Shown here: positions 58,406 to 64,000 of the stretch, piece after piece
Layout: each line of letters opens with the position of its first letter
How positions within the stretch are numbered: the first letter of the stretch is position 1
Assembly (NCBI GenBank): GCA_020637595.1
Contig: JACKKE010000002.1
Location: 248,001-312,000, forward strand
DNA length: 64,000 nt
Source: Rhodobacter sp.
Lineage (GTDB): Bacteria > Pseudomonadota > Alphaproteobacteria > Rhodobacterales > Rhodobacteraceae
Reading direction: 5' to 3'
Program-made: the position numbers and the translations under genes
Notes under the pieces: generated by a model
The model's database searches: none
Seen by the model: the letters and a program-made list of their open reading frames with translations, nothing else
Told to the model about the DNA's origin: nothing

Positions 58406-59445
58406 AGGGCAGCGTGATCGCGCTGGGGCAGATCGGCGGGCGCGATGTCGCCGCGCTGATGGTCGATGGCGTGCTGCAGGATCTGGCGCTGGAGATCGAC
58501 GGGCTGGCGCCGGGCGCGATCCTGCGCGGCACCGTGGGCCGGCCGGTCAAGGGGCTGGGCGGCGTCTTTGTCGACCTGCCCGAGGGGCAGACGGGGTTTC
58601 TGCGCGCGCCCAAGGGGCTGGCACCGGGGCAAGCGGTGCTGGTGCAGATCGCGGGTGTCGCGGAACCGGGCAAGGCCCTGCCGCTGACCCTGCGCCTGTT
58701 GTTCAAGAGCCGCTATGCCATCGTCACCCCCGAAGCGCCCGGGCTGAACGTGAGCCGCGCGATCCGCGACGAGGACGCGCGCGCTGACCTGACCGCGCTG
58801 GCGACCGAGGCGATGGCCGGCGCGGATGAGTCGCTGGGGTTGATCCTGCGCTCGGTGTGCGAGGCGGCGTCCGAAGACGAGATCGCCGACGACATCGCGC
58901 AGATGCGCGCGCTGGCCGAGGCGGTGTTGGCCGATCTGGAGGGCAAGCCCGAGCTGCTGGTCGATGCGCCCGGCGCGCATGAACAGGCCTGGCGCGACTG
59001 GGGCGATGTCGACACGGTCGACGACAGCGAGGATGCGCTGGACCACACGGGCGCTCTCGATCAGATCGAGGCGCTGGCGCGCGCCGAGGTGCAGCTGGAG
59101 GGCGGCGCCTCGATGGCGATCGAGGCCACCCGCGCGCTGATCGCGGTCGATGTGAACACCGGGCGCGACACCTCGCCCGCCGCTGGTCTCAAGGCCGGCA
59201 TCGCCGCCGCCCGCGACCTGCCGCGCCAGCTGCGGCTGCGGGGGCTGGGCGGTATGGTGGTGGTCGATTTCGCACCGGTGCCGAAACGCGACCGGCATGT
59301 CGTCGAACAGGTGCTGGGCAAGGCGTTCCGCGCCGATGGCGGCGAAACCTCGCTGGCCGGCTGGACGCCGCTGGGCAATTTCGAACTGACCCGCCGGCGC
59401 GACCGCGTGCCGCTGGCCGAGTGGCTGGAAGGCGCTGAGGCATGA
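58402..59445 (+). CDS. Ribonuclease E/G family protein
   Basis: A 347-residue endoribonuclease of the RNase E/G family, short compared with E. coli RNase G (about 490). The N-terminal S1-like segment has VKGLGGVFVDLPEGQTGFL, and the catalytic DNase I-like subdomain has IAVDVNTGRDTSPAAGL (metal-binding Asp) and LRGLGGMVVVDFAPV with the second acidic ligand. The zinc-link and C-terminal parts of RNase E are absent. It overlaps maf and yacG by 4 bases each, part of a tight infA-maf-rng-yacG set. Confidence 0.88.
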   Translation: MKGSVIALGQIGGRDVAALMVDGVLQDLALEIDGLAPGAILRGTVGRPVKGLGGVFVDLPEGQTGFLRAPKGLAPGQAVLVQIAGVAEPGKALPLTLRLLFKSRYAIVTPEAPGLNVSRAIRDEDARADLTALATEAMAGADESLGLILRSVCEAASEDEIADDIAQMRALAEAVLADLEGKPELLVDAPGAHEQAWRDWGDVDTVDDSEDALDHTGALDQIEALARAEVQLEGGASMAIEATRALIAVDVNTGRDTSPAAGLKAGIAAARDLPRQLRLRGLGGMVVVDFAPVPKRDRHVVEQVLGKAFRADGGETSLAGWTPLGNFELTRRRDRVPLAEWLEGAEA

Positions 59446-59615
59446 GCGCGCCCTGCCCGATCTGCAAGAAGCCTTCAGTCGAGGCCTATCGGCCGTTCTG
59501 TTCGAAACGCTGCGCGGATGTCGATCTGGCGCATTGGCTGCGCGGCGATTACGCGATCCCGGGCCCGGAGGCCGAGGCGGCCGAGGAGACCCCGCCGCAG
59601 CCTGAGGTGGAGTAA
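59442..59615 (+). CDS. yacG: DNA gyrase inhibitor YacG
   Basis: A 57-residue zinc protein. The four cysteines are in CPICKKP (residues 5 and 8) and FCSKRC (20 and 24), followed by the conserved DVDLAHWLRGDYAIPG. E. coli YacG binds GyrB and blocks gyrase. The ATG overlaps the RNase gene stop (ATGA), and the frame ends at TAA 59613-59615 after an acidic Pro/Glu tail. Confidence 0.93.
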   Translation: MSAPCPICKKPSVEAYRPFCSKRCADVDLAHWLRGDYAIPGPEAEAAEETPPQPEVE

Positions 59616-59655
59616 GGGGAGCGGCGCTCGGGGGCATCGAGCCCCCTCGCGCCGC

Positions 59656-59674
59656 CGGGGGGCTCTGCCCCCCG
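59656..59674 (+). terminator. Hairpin after yacG
   Basis: CGGGGGGC and GCCCCCCG form a perfect 8-bp stem with a TCT loop, 41 bp after the yacG stop; a second GC-rich stem lies before it. A family R element follows 16 bp on. This is the same hairpin-then-R layout as after folC. Confidence 0.65.
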
Positions 59675-59690
59675 CCGCTTCGCTTCCCCC

Positions 59691-59713
59691 CGGGATATTT
59701 GCAACGCAAAGAT
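59691..59713 (+). repeat. Dispersed element, family R, copy 7
   Basis: CGGGATATTT then GCAACGCAAAGAT, in sense orientation after yacG. It is the closing element of the infA-maf-rng-yacG unit. Confidence 0.85.
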
Positions 59714-59803
59714 GCAAATACGGGTTCGGAGGGGGGCTGACGGGCCGTCACGCTTTCGTTGCCGGTCGGTGTTTTCTATCCTGCAGCAAAATGGAGGGAC
59801 GGC

Positions 59804-61600
59804 ATGCGCATCCTGGTGTTCAACGCGGGCAGCTCCAGCCTGAAGCTGGGGGTTTTCGACATCGGTGCGGGCGGCGCGGCGGTGCAGCGGTTCAAGGGCG
59901 GCTATGAGCGGTTCCGCGCCGGGCTTTGCACCTATCGCTTCGAGGCAGAGGGCCGGGTCGAGGCGGGCGAGGTCGCGCATGACGATCTGGCGGCGGCGAC
60001 GGCGGCGGTGCCGGGGGTGCTGGCGGACTGGGGCGTGGACGGGATCGCCGCGGTCGGCCACCGGGTGGTGCATGGCGGGCCCGAGATCGGCGCGCCCGTT
60101 GTTCTGGATGACGCGGCGCTGGCGCGGCTGGAGGGGCTGACGCCGCTGGCCCCGCTGCATAACCCGGCGAATCTGGAAGCGGTGCGGGTCGCGCGCCGGG
60201 TCTGGCCGGAGCTGCCGCAGATCGGGGTGTTCGACACCGCCTTTCATCTGACCAACCCCGCGCGGGTGACCACCTATGCGGTGCCGAAGGCCTGGCGCGA
60301 TGCGGGGCTCAGGCGGTTCGGGTTTCACGGCACTTCGCATCATTACGTCGCGCAGCGCGCCGCCGAGGCGTTGGACCGGCCGCTGGGCGATCTGCGGATC
60401 ATCTCGGTGCATCTGGGCAACGGCGCCAGCGTCTGCGCGGTGAACTTGGGGGCGAGCCTGGAATCCTCGATGGGGCTGACGCCACTCGAGGGGTTGGTGA
60501 TGGGCACGCGCTCGGGCGATGTCGATCCGGGGGCGTTCGGGTATCTGCACCGGCAGCTGGGGCTGACGATCGAGGAGATCGAGCACGCGCTCTATCACGA
60601 CAGCGGGCTGAAGGGGCTGACCGGCAGTGCCGACATGCGCGATGTCGAGGACCGTGCTGGGGCGGGCGATGCCGAGGCGCAGCTGGCGATCAACCTCTAT
60701 GCCTATCGGGCGCGCAAATATATCGGCGCCTATGCGGCGGCGATGGGGGGCGTGGATGCGGTGGTGTTCACCGGCGGCATCGGCGAGAATTCGGCCAGCA
60801 TGCGGCGGCGGATCTGCGACGGGCTCGACTTCATGGGGTTGCGGCTGGACCATGACCGCAACATGGGCGTCGATCTGGCCGGGCGCGCGGCGCCGCAGAT
60901 CCAGGCCTATGGCTCGCGCGTGGCGGTGATCGTGACCGAGACCGCCGAGCAGTTGCAGATCGCGCGTGAAGTGGCGGCGCATCTGGCGCGCCCGGTGCAG
61001 GCGCCGCGGCCGATCCCGGTGGCGGTGTCGGGGCGGCACGTGCACCTGTCGGCCGAGTCGCTGGCGGCGCTCTTTGGCGCGGGGGCTGAACTGACCATCG
61101 CCCATCCCCTGCGCCAGCCGGGGAACTGGGCGGCGGCCGAGCGAGTGACACTGGTCGGCCCCAAGGGGCGGCTGGAGCATGTCGCGATCCTTGGCCCCTT
61201 GCGCAAGCGCACCCAGATCGAGGTCTCGCGCACCGACAGTTTCGCACTGGGCATCGACGTGCCGGTGCGCGATTCGGGCCAGCTTGAGGGCACGCCGGTG
61301 ATCCGCATCCTCGGGCCGGCCGGGCAGATTGACACCGACGGGCTGATCGTCGCGGCGCGGCATATCCACACCAACCCCACGGATGCGGCGGCGATGGGGC
61401 TGACGGACGGCGAGCTGGTCGACGTGCGCGTGGGCAGCGGCGACCGGGCGCTGACCTTTGCGCGCACGCTGGTGCGGGTGCAGCCGACCGGCTTCACCGA
61501 GATGCACATCGACACCGACGAGGCGAACGCCGCCGGGATCGGCCCGGGCTGCGAGGGCGAGGTGGTCGATCTGGAGGCGCATCTGCATCCCGAAAGCTGA
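59804..61600 (+). CDS. Acetate kinase fused to PduL-type phosphotransacylase
   Basis: A 598-residue fusion. Residues about 1-395 are acetate/propionate kinase: LVFNAGSSSLK, GHRVVHGG, FDTAFHLTNP, HLGNGASVCAVN, GTRSGDVDPG and FTGGIGENSASM. From about 402 to the end is a PduL-type phosphate acyltransferase: VAVSGRHVHLS, VTLVGPKGRLEHVAILGP, SRTDSFALGIDVPVRDSG, the metal-binding AARHIH and EMHIDTDEANAAG. One polypeptide could thus interconvert acetate (or propionate), acyl phosphate and acyl-CoA. GGAGGG precedes ATG 59804. The open frame is uninterrupted across the junction. A specific acyl preference is unknown. Confidence 0.93.
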   Translation: MRILVFNAGSSSLKLGVFDIGAGGAAVQRFKGGYERFRAGLCTYRFEAEGRVEAGEVAHDDLAAATAAVPGVLADWGVDGIAAVGHRVVHGGPEIGAPVVLDDAALARLEGLTPLAPLHNPANLEAVRVARRVWPELPQIGVFDTAFHLTNPARVTTYAVPKAWRDAGLRRFGFHGTSHHYVAQRAAEALDRPLGDLRIISVHLGNGASVCAVNLGASLESSMGLTPLEGLVMGTRSGDVDPGAFGYLHRQLGLTIEEIEHALYHDSGLKGLTGSADMRDVEDRAGAGDAEAQLAINLYAYRARKYIGAYAAAMGGVDAVVFTGGIGENSASMRRRICDGLDFMGLRLDHDRNMGVDLAGRAAPQIQAYGSRVAVIVTETAEQLQIAREVAAHLARPVQAPRPIPVAVSGRHVHLSAESLAALFGAGAELTIAHPLRQPGNWAAAERVTLVGPKGRLEHVAILGPLRKRTQIEVSRTDSFALGIDVPVRDSGQLEGTPVIRILGPAGQIDTDGLIVAARHIHTNPTDAAAMGLTDGELVDVRVGSGDRALTFARTLVRVQPTGFTEMHIDTDEANAAGIGPGCEGEVVDLEAHLHPES

Positions 61601-61634
61601 CGCTTGCCCGCGCCGGCACGGCGTGGGACAAGGG

Positions 61635-61787
61635 GGCGTTCTCAGGGCGGGGTGGAACTCCCCACCGGCGGTATGCGGGAAATCCGCGAGCCCGCGAGCG
61701 CCTTTCCCGGGCGACAGTCATGGGGAAGGGTCAGCAGACCAGGTGCGAGGCCTGGGCCGACGGTTACAGTCCGGATGGAAGAGAACC
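61635..61787 (+). promoter_or_regulatory. FMN riboswitch (RFN element) upstream of ribH
   Basis: The conserved RFN blocks appear in order: TTCTCAGGGCGGGGTGGAAC and CCCCACCGGCGGTA, then AGCCCGCGAGC, then GGTCAGCAGACCAGGTG, then GGCCGACGGTTACAGTCCGG and ATGGAAGAGAACC closing the first stem. FMN binding should reduce expression of the downstream gene. About 75 bp separate the aptamer end from the ribH ATG, long enough for an expression platform. Confidence 0.95.
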
Positions 61788-61864
61788 ATCACCCGACCCG
61801 CCGGCGCGCGGGGCCGGGATGCATGGGATCGCCTTGGGTGACGTGTCGCTGAAAGGAGAAACCC

Positions 61865-62299
61865 ATGACACACACCCGTTACGCCTTTGTCAAAGCCGGT
61901 TGGCACGCCGAGATCGTGGACCGCGCCTTGGAGGGGTTTCTGGACCGCATTCCCGCCGCACAGGTCGATGTCTTCGACGTGCCGGGGGCGTTTGAACTGC
62001 CGCTGATGGCCCGCGATCTGGCGGCCACCGGGCGCTATGGCGCGGTGGCGGCGGCGGCCTTTGTCGTCGACGGCGGCATCTATCGCCACGATTTTGTGGC
62101 GCAGGCCGTGGTCAGCGGGCTGATGCAGGCGGGGCTGGAAACCGGGGTGCCGGTGCTCTCGGTCTCGCTGACGCCGCACCAGTATCAGGAGACCGGCCAT
62201 CACCAGGCGATCTATCGCGCGCATTTCGTCGAGAAGGGGCGCGAGGCAGCCGAGGCCGCATTGACGATCACCGTGGCGCGGCGCGCGTTGGTGGCCTGA
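61865..62299 (+). CDS. ribH: 6,7-dimethyl-8-ribityllumazine synthase (RibH2-like)
   Basis: Condenses ribityl-aminouracil with 3,4-dihydroxybutanone phosphate to lumazine, the riboflavin precursor. The 144-residue protein has the substrate motif VPGAFELPLMARDLA but AFVVDGGIYRHDFVAQAVVSGLMQ in place of the usual GAVIRGxTxHF motif, and ETGHHQAIYRAHFVEKGREA at the end. This matches the second lumazine synthase type (RibH2) of Brucella and rhizobia. GGAG precedes the ATG. An FMN riboswitch lies upstream, which confirms the pathway. It is alone, with no other rib gene nearby. Confidence 0.92.
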   Translation: MTHTRYAFVKAGWHAEIVDRALEGFLDRIPAAQVDVFDVPGAFELPLMARDLAATGRYGAVAAAAFVVDGGIYRHDFVAQAVVSGLMQAGLETGVPVLSVSLTPHQYQETGHHQAIYRAHFVEKGREAAEAALTITVARRALVA

Positions 62300-62304
62300 A
62301 AGCA

Positions 62305-62328
62305 GAAGGGGCCCGATGGGGCCCCTTC
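62305..62328. terminator. Bidirectional terminator hairpin between ribH and the YedE-like gene
   Basis: GAAGGGGCCC and GGGCCCCTTC form a perfect 10-bp stem with a GATG loop, located 5 bp after the ribH stop and 2 bp from the stop of the convergent gene. Stem symmetry fits use by both transcripts; T tracts are short. Confidence 0.8.
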
Positions 62329-62330
62329 GT

Positions 62331-62768
62331 TCATGCGGTGACGGTGGCGCGGCGTTGCAGCAGCCGTTGCGCCAGTTGCAGGCCGACCATGCCGCCGGCC
62401 ATCGCCAGACCAAAGGTGACCGCCCCCGGACCGCCCCAGCCCAGCACTGCCAGCGCCGGCCCGGGGCAGAAGCCGGCCAGCGCCCAGCCCAGTCCGAAGA
62501 GCGCCGAGCCGCCGATCAACCGCGTATCGAGGCGCTGTTCGGGCATCGCCGGAAAGGTGCCCTCCAGCAGCGGCGCGCGGCGGCGGGCGGCGATGCGCCA
62601 GGCCAGCAGCATCGGCAGGATCGCCCCGCCCAGCACGAAGGCCAGTGTCGGATCCCATTGGCCGAAGAGGTCCAGCCAGCCCTGAACCTTGGCGGTGTCG
62701 GTCATGCCCGAGACCAGCAGGCCCAGGCCGAAAAGCGCGCCGGAAGCGGCGGAGATGAAGGGACGCAT
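62331..62768 (-). CDS. YeeE/YedE-like sulfur transporter, second half (DUF6691 type)
   Basis: A 145-residue membrane protein with four hydrophobic helices and the motifs ALFGLGLLVSGMTDTAKVQGWLDLFG and LFGLGWALAGFCPGPALAVLG, the second containing the conserved cysteine. It corresponds to one half of YeeE/YedE, a thiosulfate or sulfane-sulfur transporter. Its start shares one base with the stop of the preceding half, so the two are co-translated and probably form one transporter. Confidence 0.88.
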   Translation of the reverse strand: MRPFISAASGALFGLGLLVSGMTDTAKVQGWLDLFGQWDPTLAFVLGGAILPMLLAWRIAARRRAPLLEGTFPAMPEQRLDTRLIGGSALFGLGWALAGFCPGPALAVLGWGGPGAVTFGLAMAGGMVGLQLAQRLLQRRATVTA

Positions 62769-63208
62769 CAGATCACTCCCAGGGTGTGGCGGGCGAGGAA
62801 GAAGGCGGCGAAACCGACGCCGAGGTAGACCAGCGTGGCGACGATCGAACGCAGCGAAAAGCGCGACATGCCGCAGACCCCGTGGCCTGAGGTGCAGCCG
62901 TTCGCCAGCCGCGTGCCGACACCGACCAGCAGCCCGGCGGCGATCAGCACGGCGGTGTCGCCGGTGATATGGGTCTCGGGCGCGCCGAACAGGGCGACGG
63001 CCAGCGCCGGCGCGCCGATCAGCGCGGCGAGGAAGGGCAGGCGTTCGGCCAGGGTGCGCTGCGGTGCGCCGTCCAGCACATCGCCCAGGATGCCGCTGGC
63101 GCCGAGGATCCGGCCATTGGCCAGAAGCAGCAGCGCGGCGGCGCCGCCGATCATCAGCCCGCCGATCAGGCCGAAGATCCAGTCTTGAGGGATAGGGGCG
63201 AGGGTCAT
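62768..63208 (-). CDS. YeeE/YedE-like sulfur transporter, first half
   Basis: A 146-residue membrane protein with four hydrophobic helices and the signature LANGCTSGHGVCGMSRFSLRSIVATLVYL, with conserved cysteines used in sulfur-relay transport. The gene pair is widespread near sulfide-responsive regulators and persulfide dioxygenases, but neither is seen in this window. The region upstream is AT-rich (TATGAAAATATGCAAATCATTGCAATTACAG runs near 63251-63281, broken here for length), suggesting its promoter and possibly an ArsR/BigR-type site. Confidence 0.88.
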   Translation of the reverse strand: MTLAPIPQDWIFGLIGGLMIGGAAALLLLANGRILGASGILGDVLDGAPQRTLAERLPFLAALIGAPALAVALFGAPETHITGDTAVLIAAGLLVGVGTRLANGCTSGHGVCGMSRFSLRSIVATLVYLGVGFAAFFLARHTLGVI

Positions 63209-63306
63209 GGCACAGATGTCCTGGCAGGGAATATTGTCTTGCCAGGGAATCTATGAAAATATGCAAATCATTGCAATTACAGGATAAAAATAAGGCCGCC
63301 GTTCGT

Positions 63307-63420
63307 CCCGTTCCGGCGGACCCAGAACGGGTGTTCCAAGGGGTGGCCGCACGGGGAACGCCTACCCACCCGCGGCGTTCGGCGTGGAACGCCGTCCCGC
63401 GGGCAGCCCGTGGCGTTCCC
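63307..63420. repeat. Cluster of nested GTTC/GAAC hairpins downstream of msrA
   Basis: CCCGTTC (63307) pairs with GAACGGG (63325). GGGAACGCC (63354-63362) pairs with GGCGTTCCC (63412-63420) over 9 bp. Inside that stem lie GGCGTTC (63374) with GAACGCC (63387) and a CGGGC/GCCCG stem. The result is a branched structure just after the msrA stop. Because all arms share GGCGTTC, alternative pairings are possible. Confidence 0.6.
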
Positions 63421-63431
63421 GGCCCCCGATT

Positions 63432-63932
63432 CTACGACGATCCCTTGGGCAGCACCCAGTCCGGGCGGATATAGTGGCAGGTATAGCCGTGCGGAATGCG
63501 CTCCAGATAATCCTGGTGCTCGGGTTCGGCCTCCCAGAACTCGCCGGCCGGCTTGACCTCGGTCACCACCGGCCCCGGCCACATCCCTGACGCGTTCACA
63601 GCTGTGATCGTCTCCTCGGCCACCCGCTTCTGCTCGGCGTTCAGGTAATAGATCCCCGACCGGTAACTGGTGCCGCGGTCATTGCCCTGCCGGTTGGGCG
63701 TGGTCGGATCGTGGATCTGGAAAAAGAATTCCAGCAACCGCCGATAACTGACCCGCGCCGGATCGAACACGATCTCGATCCCCTCGGCATGGCTGCCGTG
63801 GTTGCGATAGGTCGCGTTCTTCACGTCGCCGCCGGTATAGCCGACGCGGGTCGACAGCACGCCCGGCAGCTTGCGGATCAGATCCTGCATGCCCCAGAAG
63901 CATCCGCCGGCCAGAACCGCACGTTCACTCAT
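63432..63932 (-). CDS. msrA: Peptide-methionine (S)-S-oxide reductase
   Basis: Repairs the S epimer of methionine sulfoxide in oxidised proteins. The 166-residue protein starts almost at the catalytic GCFWG motif (VLAGGCFWGMQDLIRKLPGV), and includes YTGGDVKNATYRNHGSHAEGIEIVFDP, DRGTSYRSGIYY and a C-terminal HGYTCHYIRPDWVLP with a candidate resolving cysteine. It overlaps the end of msrB by 4 bases (ATGA), so the two reductases are made together. Confidence 0.96.
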   Translation of the reverse strand: MSERAVLAGGCFWGMQDLIRKLPGVLSTRVGYTGGDVKNATYRNHGSHAEGIEIVFDPARVSYRRLLEFFFQIHDPTTPNRQGNDRGTSYRSGIYYLNAEQKRVAEETITAVNASGMWPGPVVTEVKPAGEFWEAEPEHQDYLERIPHGYTCHYIRPDWVLPKGSS

Positions 63933-64000
63933 TGCGCATCCTCCACCTGGTCGAGGTAGTCACCATAGCCTTCGGCCTCCATCCGGTCCCGGGGCACAAA
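63929..64000 (-). CDS. msrB: Peptide-methionine (R)-S-oxide reductase, C-terminal end only
   Basis: Only the last 23 codons are in the window; they read FVPRDRMEAEGYGDYLDQVE and end DAQ, which matches the C-terminus of MsrB. The gene continues beyond the right edge. Its TGA overlaps the msrA ATG. MsrB reduces the R epimer of methionine sulfoxide. Confidence 0.85.
   Translation of the reverse strand, partial: FVPRDRMEAEGYGDYLDQVEDAQ

Overview
The window is high-GC chromosomal DNA from an alphaproteobacterium, almost certainly a member of the Rhodobacteraceae (Rhodobacterales); the genus cannot be fixed from this sequence. The placement rests on gene order: trpC-moaC-moeA-lexA, accD-folC, the Hsp20/DUF1150 pair, DUF2948-hisD followed by UPF0262, a low-molecular-weight phosphatase, infA-maf-RNase E/G-yacG, and an alphaproteobacterial SOS box (GAAC-N7-GAAC) at lexA. 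I see no transposase, integrase, phage gene, CRISPR array or rRNA; one tRNA (Thr-GGT) is present.

Layout. 1-8.4 kb: tail of a STAS/SulP-type protein, kdsA-kdsB (Kdo for lipid A core), a carboxynorspermidine dehydrogenase/decarboxylase pair (polyamines), purE-purK, a THUMP-type RNA methyltransferase and small proteins. 8.5-20 kb: Hsp20-DUF1150, a LuxR response regulator, CoxG, NnrU, tag, a CPBP protease, accD-folC, and a minus-strand overlapping set (GT87 membrane protein, GDPD, alpha-methylacyl-CoA racemase, FAD amine oxidase). 20-26 kb: trpC-moaC-[GIY-YIG nuclease]-moeA-lexA and dapE. 26-33.4 kb: a GAF-PAS hybrid kinase, a LOG protein, a threonine dehydratase-like enzyme, dapD and small genes. 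33.5-48.6 kb: a complete carbon-phosphorus lyase locus (phnCDEE, SDR and hexapeptide transferase, phnM and phnF on the other strand, phnGHI-HAD-phnJ-phnK-phnL-phnN, a 2H phosphoesterase and a second phnM). 48.8-59.6 kb: tRNA-Thr, then the hisD-to-yacG housekeeping block, interrupted at two places by accessory genes (a secreted orphan plus creatinase; a SnoaL-GNAT-carbon/nitrogen hydrolase trio). 59.8-64 kb: an acetate kinase-PduL fusion, an FMN riboswitch with ribH, a split YeeE/YedE sulfur transporter, msrA and the tail of msrB.

Two non-coding patterns run across these genes. A 23-24 bp intergenic element with the imperfect dyad ATATTT...CAAAGAT occurs seven times, usually just after GC-rich hairpins at gene ends; a related 22 bp element occurs three times. 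Between phnJ and phnK lie four perfect 20-bp palindromes, centred 24-25 bp apart, all with a GTCGAC core but with different, self-complementary arms. They sit inside a possible 45-codon gene that overlaps phnJ and phnK by ATGA at both ends. This array is the most unusual structure in the window.

The best biological story is the phosphonate locus: uptake (PhnCDE), activation and C-P cleavage (PhnGHIJ with the ATPases PhnK/L), pyrophosphate removal (PhnM, twice), and processing of ribose phosphate (PhnN and perhaps the 2H phosphoesterase), likely under PhnF. A HAD phosphatase translated between phnI and phnJ, an SDR and a hexapeptide transferase suggest additional chemistry.
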